Below, piece by piece: positions 49,817 through 61,085 of a stretch of DNA of 64,000 nucleotides. Numbering within the stretch: the stretch's first letter is position 1; each line of letters opens with the position of its first letter. Both the position numbers and the translations under genes were made by a program. The DNA is from Ustulina deusta. Its lineage: Eukaryota > Ascomycota > Sordariomycetes > Xylariales > Xylariaceae. The stretch is taken from NCBI GenBank assembly GCA_023159155.1, contig JAJNNX010000039.1:372001-436000 (forward strand), written 5' to 3'. Under the pieces are notes generated by a model, which saw only the letters and a program-made list of their open reading frames with translations, ran no database searches and was not told where the DNA came from.

Positions 49817-51696
49817 CCTGGAGTACAATCAAATAATTCGCCCGAGAACTTGATTTGACCAAGGCTGGGTGAAAAGGAACCACGAATGCTGCGGGGCTCT
49901 GCTCACTACTTGGATACCTACTGTTTTCAGCTCATTCGCACGTTGTGAAATAGTACCAAGTCCAACTGGTTCGGTTCTCCAATGAGCACTCCCGTTCGAT
50001 CGCCATAACGCGACCATGAGGTTGCATTAAGATTACGCGACAGCGTATAGTAATTTGCCATCTGGCCATGACGGCCTTATCCTAGGAGCCAGCGATAAGA
50101 AACAGCGCCACGCTGAATACCTAGGTAAGCTTGCATCTGCAAGTATTTCGCGAGTGGTAGAATGCCCTAGCTCCTAGATCTAGTTTTAACGAAAGAAAAC
50201 CAATTGAGGCAGCCCAGGCAGTCAGTGCTGTTGTGACTGATATAGGTAAACGATGGAATGACTGCAGCAATGCTGGGTTGTTGTATGCCTTCGTTTTAAC
50301 GAATATTAGTCTAGTAACCGCATTGTTTGCTCAGACCCAATTCCACGGCATTCGGATGAACTTGAGGCATTTCACGGGTGATAGTTAGAAATGTCCATGA
50401 GAAAAAGAGGAGTACCTACAGCATCCACTATTTGCGCGCAACATGGGCGGTCCGGTCAGCCCAACGGAAAGCGGGGTGGCTACTCCGATGGACGGGCCGT
50501 ATGGTAGGTCGCATAATAGTATCACGAAGTTATAGGCAGTTATCTTCTTATTATAACACCCGTTAGGTTCCGTTGAGCTTTCTGCATGCTGCTAACAATG
50601 CCCTTCACAGAACAGACATAACAATAATTCTATGTAGTCTTGCGATACGGCTTATTGGTACATTTCACACTTTAGGGCGCCACCTGGATCGCACAGAATT
50701 AATATTAAGTAGTCAGTCTACTTGGTCCAAGATTAGAACAGCCTATAGTCTAACAGTATCTCGCGCAGCAAAATCTCTGTTTAGGGTCGACCTCGGCCGA
50801 CTAGTCGGCACTTCGCGACTGATTTATGAAGTCGATGACTTGCAATACTTACGTGTGCACTGATGAAAGTAAGCATCGCATGAATATATCTCAGTCCGTT
50901 GGGAACTGTACCGGAGTGTTCTTGTATCACCAACCCCGCCTCCGATATTCTCGCTTCAGCCTGCCAAGTCCGGCGAACCTGACAGTACATAAGCTGTCTG
51001 TAACTGCGGCACACGGCCTGTGCTTACCGAGGGAATTAAAGAGAGAACCCTAGCCACTCAGCATATTGTCAAACCTCAATGGAGACTAATGTGATTCAAA
51101 TTAGAGTAAGAACCTACCCAGATACTGTACGGGACGGCACGGAGCTCGGTCTAACTGAACTGGGTCTAGCCGAACCCGGGGATATAGTGCACCAACGCCA
51201 TACTCTCAAGGATGTACTTCCCAGGCACCCCATGATACTGATCAAGCATTCGCAGAAAAAAAATTTTCTAATAAAACAAATCAAAAGAGGTTCATGACTC
51301 TCTCATATGATTAATTGGCAGCGTATAGTGTTCATGTTGATAACAAGATGATAGCAGAATTGAATGTTATCTGCGCTGGCTCCCTGCTGACACTAAGCCA
51401 ACAATGCCTCATGCATAAATGTTGGGAAGTACAGCGATATCAAACTGCAGTTGGTATGGGCATGGAGAGGTTATTGTTAGGAGAACGTACATATTAGCCT
51501 ATCTGAACGCCCGCCTGGGGCTGAGACTATTTGGCATGGCTCATTCGGTCTTTGTAGTATCATCTCTTTGTTCGTCGGGTCGCATTTTAGACAGGGTTCC
51601 TCCTAACAAATTTCTATTCGGTATTCTTCATCTCTGAAGATACACATCTTCATGGGTGTTGTTCAGCTTAGACCTTGGTGGTAAAAACTCAATAGA
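49817..51696. other. Intergenic, nothing recognised
   Basis: About 1.9 kb between the NLR start and GST-1, so both promoters are here (divergent genes). Short frames only. This is also the left boundary of the diterpene cluster. Confidence 0.5.
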
Positions 51697-52645
51697 ATGT
51701 CGGCCATCCCGCCCAAACCAATCCGAGTCTGGATCACTCGTAGGTGCCAATCAATAAGTTCCTGGGCCTTATACTACTAGATGCTAACATTTCTTCGAAG
51801 CCCCTGGACCCAATCCATGGAAGGTAAGTGTCGAGCTAATATCGCTATCATCTAAGCCATCATGGCTCGACAATTGAGAGACTGGGTTGATCAAGATCGC
51901 TCGCGAGTATATCACTTACTAATTATGCATTCTTGTACAGGCTGTCTGGCTGTTCGAGGAGCTGGGTCTCAATTATGAGATCAAGTCCTTCCGCTTCGAT
52001 GACGTCAAGAAGAAGCCTTTCATCGACATCAACCCAAACGGTCGCGTTCCCGCCATCGAGGATCCAAACACGGGGCTCACACTGTGGGAGTCAGGCGCAA
52101 TCTACCAGTACCTTATCGAAGTGTACGACACTGAGAAGCAGCTATCGTACGAATCTCTTAATGACAGACACTTATGCAACCAATGGCTGCATTTCCAGAT
52201 GAGTGGACAAGGCCCCTATTACGGCCAGGTCAGCTGGTTTAATCACCTACACCCCGAGAAGATCCCATCCGCTATCGAGCGCTATACAAACGAGGTCCGG
52301 CGTATTCTAGGTGTGCTGGAAACTGTGTTGTCTAAAAAGCCAGCTGATGTCCAATGGCTTGTCGGTGACAAGATGACATTCGCTGATATGGCCTTCATGC
52401 CCTGGAACTCCCGCCTAAGTGAGGTTCTGAGCTTGCCCTGGGATGAAGTCTGGAAAGATACCCCTCATGTTCGCGCCTGGCATGAGCGCATGGTTGCGTT
52501 GCCCTCATGGAAACGCTGCATTGAGCACCGCGCACGCCTCATGGATGAGCAGGGGCTGCAGTGGAATGGTGTGCCGAAGGGTATTGACACCTTTACTGAC
52601 TATGAGGCTACGATTGCTGCTGGTGATGATACCACAGCGAAGTAG
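51697..52645 (+). CDS. Glutathione S-transferase, Ure2p-like (GST-1)
   Basis: Exons 51697-51739, 51801-51823 and 51941-52645 give 256 aa. The middle exon is only 23 nt and encodes the PGPNPWK turn at the start of the thioredoxin fold. It is preceded by a GCTAAC branch site 12 nt before its acceptor, and without it the frame meets a TAA. Then come FEELGLNYEIKSFRFDDVKK, INPNGRVPAIEDPNTGLTLW and ESGAIYQYLIE (the ESxA glutathione-binding motif). The helical domain has NQWLHFQMSGQGPYYGQ, HPEKIPSAIERY, LVGDKMTFADMAFMPWN and a C-terminal DEQGLQWNG. The enzyme probably conjugates or isomerises an electrophilic intermediate in the cytosol. It ends 172 bp from the convergent end of the diterpene cyclase and is clearly paralogous to GST-2 on the other side. 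Confidence 0.9.
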
Positions 52646-52817
52646 TTAGTTTTGTATATGTCGTAGAATATTAGGTGGTCTAGAGACTGGTTCGAGATTT
52701 TCAAAGCACTCTCAAGTAGACATTAAGGGAAATTCATAGGATAATGAAAATAAGAGATACACGCAGTGTATTTTGCAACACCTATGTCATTGAAATACTA
52801 TATTACTGGCATAGGCA

Positions 52818-55800
52818 TTACTGAATGCTTGCCGTCATGTCTTTCTGTACGTAGACCTGTCCAAAGAGGTCCGTAACATTGATAAAGAGTTTCAGTGCCC
52901 GCATAACCTTAGAAGCCTTAGAATTTCCCACCGTTTCTTCCATCTGCTGTCCAAGCTCTAGCACCGCTCTCTCTAGGCACCTTCGCTCATACTCAGCAAC
53001 CCACATAAGTTCCGACTTCATTCGCTGGGTAGTTTGAGCTGGATCGTTGGGAAGGCTCCTTCTACTCATGTGGAATTCCGGAAAGTTGACTGAGTTGAGA
53101 TTCCCCTCAGCAATATCTCGAGTCAACGAACCGTAGTCATTGTACATGCGGCACAAACATGCTAAGTGCCGTGTTACGTCCTCTGCTAGATAAGCCGTTC
53201 GAACATTGACTTCGAACACACTCTCTGTTTTGCTACCCGATCGTTCCAATGACGGGCTGTCAAGATTGCTAAGGAGACATTGGAAGAATACAAATGCGAA
53301 AGGGCAGGATGAATGATCGGAGGAGGTGCTTCTAACCCAGCTGTAGAAGCTGCGGTTGGGTCTAGAGAATTCAAGGGCTTCTATGGCACAGCCGGGATCC
53401 CTCGTTTTAGATACGTTTTTGTTGGCCTCACTATTTTGGGTTTTCTCCGGCGTAACTGGGGCTTTACCGCAGGCACCTAATGGTAGGCTGTGCTGCATCC
53501 TGAATCGATGATTGTCTATCGCGTGGGTGAGGTGGGCCAAAAGAAAAGTCTCAAGTTCAGATGCTAAACGAGCTTGCAGCTGCGAAGAACTACGTTTCAC
53601 CGCTGGGTGATCCAACATGTATCGCAACAGGCGGCTTAAAACGCCTTGAAGTTCTTGTACTTCTGGGCCCCCAGGGGTATCAACATTCGATAGGATGATA
53701 TCGGGCATGGTGTCCTCATTGACCGGGGAAGGATGGTAAGAAACAAATAATTCCTTGACCGATTTCTGTATAGTATGAAAGAATTGGTGCCCCAAGCTTC
53801 TTTCCACTGCGAATTCGACGTAATGATCGGTCTGATATACTAAAATCGATAGCAATGACATCTCGTACAAGATGCTCAAATCCTGGGTTGTAGCGTCTGG
53901 GAAGGTATTACACGTGGTCCATATAAGGGGTACTATTGCCAGATACTTGTCGCTGATCGATGGCACGTTGGGGAATATCTCAAGGTTTTTCTGCAATACA
54001 GACTCGAGTAAGTAGTATGCTTGAGACTCCGCGATGTCCAAAGACACCGGCTGAAGCTCCGAAATCAACGGTGTGAGCGCAATGAGCGATTTGGCCCCGC
54101 GTAAACTCCGGCTGACATGACTTCCGTTAAAACAGGATGAAGGGCTTTTCAGATAAATGGGAGTAGTAGTGAGCCAAGCTGCTGTGAGGCAGTACGATTC
54201 TCTAACCATCGCTGAAGTAAACGTGGTATCATCAGCCCACAAACAGTGCCCCTGGCCCCATCTGTTCTGGTAAGCCATCAGGAAATTCCGGCCACGCTCA
54301 ATGGCATGCTGAATATGGTTATCACTGAATTTTCGGATCCATGGAAGCTGTTCCAAAAACAGTAGAGTAAGTATTGCGTAAGCCGTTGACTCGCAAGCTC
54401 CAGCCCATGATCTGTCTCGTTCTTGCCCAGGGAGAACCTCGTGCAGCAGTTGTAGGCATGATAGAGGCAGTTTGCAACGAAACGGAGAAGTTTCATGAAA
54501 TACAGCGTCGAAAAGCAAGTCGTGCCCCGCACAGCGATCGCAAAGGAGGGAGAACGTTCGGGCTAAAAGCATTGTCTGGTAGGCTCGGTGAATCTCATTT
54601 TCAAGTTAGCGATCCCTAGCTGCACTAGACACCATGTCGAATCGTTGCAGCGTTGCTGACTTACTGACTTGTCCTCAAGCTGACCAAGAAGAAATCGAGA
54701 ACAAACAATGTCTAGTGCTTTCATGATATGAGTAAGGCAGGGACTCGGGTCATCCAGTTCCAACCAACAAGATATTAGGTCGCAATTGGCGGTAAAACTG
54801 TTGACCATCGCCCTTTGATACTCTCTGAAATGCCTTGCGGTCGCCCAAGATGCCTCAGGAGCTTCCAATTCAACGATGTTACCTAACAACGGAAGGCTCG
54901 TGGAAAATCCCATATTGCCGCCACTTTTCGTCATTAATGCCAAGACTAGTTCTGTCAGTCTTCGTGTATTATTGGCTATATGTCTAAAACTCTGTCCCAG
55001 ACGTACCGTGGTTACTATCGGCCTCTATATCCTGCCGTAGTGGGATACAGAGTTCAGTGGCCTGGGGCCCAGAAGAGATGACGGCAGCTCTGGATAGGTT
55101 TGTAAAGATATAGAATGAAACGTTAGTATTTTAAGTAGTTATGCTGTTACGGGAACCCGAGACTTGCGATTGACGTACCCAGTTAGCCTCAAATAATAGA
55201 GCAGGGCATGCATACATCAACCCCTCACTCAGATGACCACAACTCGGTTTTGTGACTGCTCTCAGGTACTCTTCGGCCTTGTAGTCCCAGGTGAGCGTGT
55301 ACATTAAATATGCTGCGGTAGCAGCTGGCGATCCCACAATAGAGCCGTTGGGCCAGCGCCAGCGCTTCACATAGTTGAAGTCGACGTCTCCGATGAATGC
55401 CTCGAGGAAGATGAGCCATTCCGGGGGATGATCATATACGGTTGATGAAAGTAGCTGGGATACAGTCGCCAAATTCAAGCTTCGCAGTCCTTTGAAGTAA
55501 GGCACATCGAAGATGCTCGAAGCGACTCCCCCTTCCTCCAGCAGTATAATGTGTTTCATGATAAGGAGCTCGTGTACGACGTGTTCGTGCCCATGCGCCT
55601 CCCAACCCGTTACTAATTGGTGAAGCGCATCTTCTGCCTTTACAGCCTGTCCAACTAATTGTTGGTCGTTAGGGTTTTCCTTCAAATGTTTTCGGACAGC
55701 CAAGAGAGACGCCGCCGTGTCTAAAATGTTATTGACAGTGGAACTGGCCGCACTCCAGGAGCCATCAGAACACTGATGCTTGATAATGTAATTGAAACAT

Positions 55801-55976
55801 TGGGGGAATAGCCACGACTCCCCGTTGCCTTCTGGGGGTGCTTTAACCATCGATAGCCATGCTGTGTCATATATAGTTGTCCTGAACTGAAGTGATGAGC
55901 GTGGGGATTCTCGTGAGAGTAAGCCGCTTAGAAGCAACCTGGCCCGGTTCTGGAGATGCTCTTGATGATGATGCAT
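52818..55976 (-). CDS. Diterpene cyclase, CPS/KS-type, lacking the class II DxDD motif
   Basis: Exons 55976-55179, 55024-54665 and 54593-52818 give 977 aa, the usual length for fungal bifunctional copalyl diphosphate/kaurene-type synthases. Start: ATG 55976 (an in-frame TTG lies just upstream). The beta-gamma part is clear: TIYDTAWLSMVKAPP, ESWLFPQCFNYIIKHQCSDG, EAFIGDVDFNYVKRW, GSIVGSPAATAAYLMYTLTW, then GGNMGFSTSLPLLGN and FTANCDLISCWLEL. In relatives a DxDD block (class II acid, about residue 310-320) sits between LP and LLG; here about 13 residues are simply absent. The alpha domain has DHYVE at 642-646 where fungal enzymes have DExxE/DDxxD, and an NSE-type NDYGSLTRD at 871-879 followed by AEGNLNSVNFPEF. 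So class I chemistry (ionising a CPP-like substrate) is plausible, and protonation of GGPP is not. The acceptor of intron 1 is chosen to avoid a TAG; this choice does not affect the missing motif. Confidence 0.88.
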
Positions 55977-56631
55977 CGTAGTCAATGAGTTCTCTCCAAT
56001 AAAACTGGGTGTTTTCTCGATTAGGTGATCTATGGATGAAGTAATTGAAGAACTGAAGTACTAAGCTCGGGACAGTAAGGCCTTTCATAAAGACCCGTTA
56101 GTTCAAACTGTGGTTTGCGCCCTCCAGTGAGGTAGCTTACCATGGGCTTAGGCGCCAAGTCCTGTGTGAGAGAGTAGGCTCTCTGTTAGCTATGCGTTGC
56201 ATATTCGGTGATCATAGCATAATCGGTAGTAGCAGGTCAACCGGAAAGGTTGCAATGACGTTAGCCTGACCTACGGGAAGATCGTTACTTAGGTACCTAT
56301 CATAGGAAGCACAAAGCGAGGGGGGCGGTTGAGTAGACCCTACGAGTGCCCGTATCCTGATGCGAGTGTTATTTGCAGTGTGCATGCATACCTGCATGGT
56401 CCTAATAACAGTACCTCGGTAAGTGGCAGCGACAGAATGCAAGGATAATATAGGGTGTCCCGCGACGGGTATGAGACTGGTGAAGGCCCCACGGCAGCTT
56501 CCTGTCCAGAAGGTGTGCAGATCTTAGCTAATATAAGTTCCAATGAGAGCCAAACGATCTTTTCACTATAATGTTACCTAGATATGATGTTCAGAGTCCA
56601 GCTTTACTACTTGTGATATCCTTCTCATTAG
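55977..56631. promoter_or_regulatory. Divergent promoter region, cyclase / GST-2
   Basis: 655 bp between the start codons of two genes reading apart, so it should drive both. No palindrome or transcription-factor site could be assigned by eye. Confidence 0.4.
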
Positions 56632-57708
56632 ATGGCGACCTCACTTAATAGAGTGTGCCCAGTTCTCAAGCCCATTCGGGTTTGGCTTTGCCGTAAGCTA
56701 CGCCAGAAACCCCACGGTCGCAATCGCCAAGAACTAATACAGATTTAGCTTCTGGTCCCAATCCCTGGAAAGTTGTTATGGTTCTAGAGGAGCTCTCAAT
56801 CCCCTACGAGATTGTTATGCGAAAGTTTGACGATGTGAAAAAGAAACCCTTCATAGATCTCAATCCCAATGGCCGATTTCCTGGTATGCATTTTGTTGAT
56901 CTTGATTAATCCCCATTAACTTTGAGAGCACTACGGGTTCTAACACTCGAGACCATTGCAGCGATAGAAGACCCAAACACCGACCTCACACTTTGGGAAT
57001 CAGGTGCAATTGTGAATTACCTTGTTGATCAGTACGACTCAAATTTCTCCATTAGCTATGATTCACTGAAGGAGAAGAACCTGTGCAATCAATGGTTGCA
57101 TTTCCAGGTTAGCGGTCAAGGTCCATATTATGGGCAAGCAGGCTGGTGTGCAACTCTCATACAATGAACTACTGAATGCGTAACCACTACTAACACCAGT
57201 CAACTCAAGGTTCCATCATCAACATCCCGAGGTAGTCCCATCGGCCATCGAAAGATATGATGCTCAAGCGCGTCGTGTACTAGCAGTACTAGATGGCTGG
57301 CTTGAAGGAAGAGATTGGCTCGTCGGAGATAAGATGACTTACGCAGACATCTCTTTCGGTAAGTATTGACATACTAGGTCTCGCAGCCTAGACTGGGTTG
57401 ACATGGAAACTGACCAGCGAGTTTCATCATCATCAGTTCCGTGGAACGACCGTTTCGACGCTGTGGTCTCTTGTCATGCTGACAACAAGTTTGAGGGCTT
57501 TGCAAACGTAGCTTCTTGGCACGAATGCATGACGAGACGCCATTCGTGGAAAGTTGCCATGAGACACCGTGACAGAGGGATGGATGAGCAGGGATTAGAA
57601 TGGAACGGACGTCCTAGAGGCATAGAATCCTTCCAGGAATATGAGGAGAAAATCGCCGCCGGGGAAGACACCACGCCCCCTGTGAAGCAGAGCTGGAACA
57701 AAAGATGA
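56632..57708 (+). CDS. Glutathione S-transferase, Ure2p-like (GST-2)
   Basis: Five exons, 56632-56692, 56749-56883, 56962-57145, 57210-57358 and 57437-57708, join in phase to 266 aa. Motifs follow GST-1 closely: VWLCPSGPNPWKVVMVLEEL, FDDVKKKPFIDLNPNGRFPA, IEDPNTDLTLWESGAIVNYL, NQWLHFQVSGQGPYYGQ, GWFHHQHPEVVPSAIERY, LVGDKMTYADISFVPWNDRF and DEQGLEWNGRPRGIESFQ. Intron 1 is at the same place and phase as in GST-1; the other three introns are absent from GST-1, and GST-1's second intron is absent here. The acceptor of the last intron (CATCAG at 57431-57436) is picked because it restores SFVPWN. It is divergent from the cyclase and convergent with the MFS gene (291 bp), so it sits in the middle of the cluster. 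Likely a tailoring or detoxifying enzyme for the diterpenoid. Confidence 0.9.
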
Positions 57709-57999
57709 GTCTTGACGATACATATTCAGTCTGCAAATCAATTGATCTACGCTTATTTAATTTTGATGTCACATCTACGAGAAGGTTTATCTTGATATTG
57801 AGTCCCAAGGCAATCCCAAGTGTGTCTTGCGGAACGAAGCGTATATAGCACAAGTAATGAGCTACTTAGTGTTTTGATGGGCTTTCGGTTGGACTTCACC
57901 AGCACTCAGGTATTAATTGTTATTCCCTGCCACAACAACATGCTCCATGCGCATCCACTTTGTAGAATAATTTGTTGCCCTGAGTCATATGTTCCAGCA

Positions 58000-60016
58000 T
58001 CAGATTTCCTCGTTATTTCTAGTAGTCTTCATCTCTGCTTCATGGGATTTCTCTTCTATTGTGCCTGTGCTCTTCTTAATGGAGATCCAGGAGCATCCAC
58101 ATACTAGAAAAAACGAGACCACGGGAGCAGCAGCGGGAACGTACTTGCAAATAGTCAGCTGCAAACTCTAGCCTGAGAGGGATTAATCTGAACTCTGAAC
58201 CTACGAATAGTTGTGTGACAGATTTTCCGTATGCCTGTATCACTGCAGGAAGCTTGACGGCATCCACTACTGAGTCGAGGTTGGTGGCGCCAGTATGAAG
58301 CACATCGTTGATGACGGAGCTCAACCCAACGGAGGTTAGGTTAATCTCTAGGCGGCGCACGAAAACTGCTTGCCCAATTGCAAGAAAGATAGAACAGCTC
58401 ATGGCGATGATAGCGAGGAGAGTTGAGGCGCCCATCGGTACCAGATCTCTGGGCAAGGTAGCTTGTAACCCTAAATGCGCCTAACATTAATGCAATCAGT
58501 GTTATGAACAACTTGGGTAATGGCAAAATGACTCCATGAGAAGAAGTTAAGGCCTACCAGATTAGTCACGAGAGCGTAGCCAGTGCCACACAAGATCTGG
58601 TACCCGATCCAGTGCGCGTCAGATACGAGTGGATGGATCGTACTGAGCAGGCCAGCGCCAACGCTGACAGTTACCTCTCCTAGAAGAAGGAAAGGGTTCC
58701 AGAAGCCTACTTTCATAACGATACTGGAACCTAAAATGGCTGAGATAAGGTCAGAAATAACCATTGGAAGATACTTTACGCCGCTCTGTGTTGGGGTAGC
58801 ATCCAGAACTACCTGAAACCATAGTGGCAGCCAATATACGATAATCTGGATAGGCCCATTCACAAAAAAGGCGCCGAGGCAGATCAGTCCAACATTCCGA
58901 TGAATGGTAAAGAGACGCGGTGGCACAAGCGCATAGTCTTGCATGTGTAGTTGCCATGTCACGAAGACAATAAAAGATACACCGCTTCCGATCAGAAGAC
59001 CTATGATGACTGACGATGACCACTCATAGATGTTCCCGCCCCAGTTCAAAGCAAGAAGAAGCATGGTTGTGGATCCAGCGAAAAGAATGAGACCGATCAG
59101 ATCAAAACTCTTCAGCTTCGCTACTTGTGATAGCTTCTCTGACTCAGCAGGTCGGAGTCGAAGAACAAGAAACAAAAGGATGCCCGCAAAGCCGCCAATC
59201 GGTACTGGAAACAATCAGCGCGATGAATACTAAGGGGTGAAGAAAGTATAGCAAGTAATACAATTGATGTAGAAGCACCAGCGCCATGAGATCTGTTGCG
59301 TCAAGGCGCCCCCTAGAACAGGGCCGACAATGCTTGCCAGCGAAAAAGTCGAGCTCATGGTTCCTGTCCATATAGCTCGTTTATGAAGAGGGATGATGCT
59401 AGTCAGAATAGCAAATCCCCCAGCAAATATACCACTAGCGCCAAGCCCAGCCACTGCACGACCAATGATGAGAGTCGATGACGACTGGGCGAGTGCACTG
59501 ATGAGACTGCCAACTTCAAATATGAGAATGGAGGCGAGATACACGATCTTCTTGGAGAACAAGGTGTACACTTTGCCAGCAAGCGGCTGCGTTGGGGATC
59601 TAACCCTTATTAGTTTCCTCGTTAACTGCTATTAATTGACGTCATTTGTAACATACAGGCCTAACTGAAAGGCCGCTCCGTACCAGCCCACGTCCTTAAT
59701 AGAGTTGAATTGAGAGGTGATCACAGGGGTAGCTGTCGCTATCACGTTGAAGTCCTTGACAGGTCAGAGGATATTCATTTGACAGCAATAGGACTGAACT
59801 TAGTCATGATGGTACACGTACCAATCCAACCAAGAAGGTACAAAGACAAATCGCGATATGAATGCTGATGAGACGCCATCCGTGTGCTTCGTTTTCTGGA
59901 TCGATAGACTCTTCACCCGAGTTGGGGCCAGCCCGTTCTGCCGGCTCATGGTTGGCCTGTGAGACCTTTTCCACAGCCTGTTCTGAGTCGAATTTCGTTG
60001 AGCTTGTCACGCTCAT
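58000..60016 (-). CDS. MFS transporter, DHA14-like, of the diterpene cluster
   Basis: Six exons on the minus strand: 60016-59822, 59754-59657, 59599-59262, 59204-58558, 58480-58205 and 58143-58000. They are in phase throughout and give 565 aa. Landmarks: [20 protein letters not shown] (TM1), [75 protein letters not shown] then [43 protein letters not shown], and a last helix [14 protein letters not shown] before a charged tail. The last intron (GTAGGT..GCAAG) is supported because it turns an odd tail into the expected helix. It is probably a plasma-membrane exporter of the cluster product or a self-protection pump. It shares a divergent promoter region with the P450. No damage seen. Confidence 0.9.
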
Positions 60017-61085
60017 GTTTGATCGTCCCTATCAGGAGGGTGCAGATAATGAAGTCAGGTAGTTTGTAAAAGAAGAAATGGTATACAGCAGCTGCCTAAA
60101 GGCCTGAAGCTCAGTCTTGTGTTCCGTCGGTTTTACTTTCCAGGATTATGTAATACAGTATATGAAGAACGTAGAGTCGGCTATTACGTATAATGACCAC
60201 TGTCTAAGGGGACACGTCAAGTCCATGAATGACACTCGTTGGAATGCACTACTCCCAAGGGGGTCCAACTGAGGAGATACCGTTGGGTATGTCCGGCTAT
60301 GCACTGCTGATCTACAACCAAAGAGAAAGTCCGTCAGACGTCTGGTCCGCAATATCCATTTTCGCTGCATTAATGTGTTGGGTAGGGGTGATAATGTACC
60401 CCTCCAACACCTAGCTCGGCAATGGAGTGGTGTGGCCGAATGATGGACGAATGATTTGTGTAAAATAAACAGGACTCTACCGAGTACAGCGCATTCTGTG
60501 TAATATCTATCTAATGCCTAACTGCATGATGACAAGGTGGGTACGATGAGGAAAAAAAAAACAGACAGCGCTGCTGATTGATGCATGCCACTGTAACGGT
60601 AGGGTATGGTTTCGATGGACAATCCAGGGTTCAGTAAATGACCACATGCGGTCAACGTCTCTTTCGAATGCATCTCAAACCAACTGCACTAGCTTTTCTC
60701 ACTTATGTCGATGATCATCGGATATGGGCACAGGCTGTGCGCAACGGCCCCCTTGCTGCGATCTCCGGGTGGCCACCACACAAGCATCAGCATGCGAGTG
60801 GTACTGCAGAATCCTGTCGTATGTTCGAGCTTCTCACGCTGCGACATTCATGTGATGCGACGCCCGTTATGATTTTTGAGGCTGATACCGACAGAGTAGT
60901 TTGCCAAGTTGCAGTAAAGCCATATGTATTATTGCTATCGTATCTATACATCCCGCCTTTTGGATTCAATCAAATGGAAAGAATACATCTGAAGATACCT
61001 TTGCGTTTTACACCTCTCTATACACTTCCCTGCGCGCCTCGAAGCCACTCCATTAGGCAGTCTGGCTCCAGCATCGTTCGTAGCC
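60017..61085. promoter_or_regulatory. Divergent promoter region, MFS / P450
   Basis: About 1.07 kb between two start codons reading apart. A 154-codon plus frame at 60638-61102 overlaps it but has no recognisable content and runs into the P450 start in another frame, so I do not call it a gene. Confidence 0.4.

Noticed and set aside
54740..54760. LELDDP in the cyclase as a substitute DxDD motif
   Set aside because: It begins with Glu and lies after FTANCDLISCWL, which is downstream of the DxDD position in the family; the spacing does not fit.
55025..55070. Longer exon 2 of the cyclase starting after CCAGAG
   Set aside because: It meets an in-frame TAG just before the conserved part. Using the next acceptor (ATATAG) removes the stop and gives family-like length, so I did not call the gene a pseudogene on this basis.
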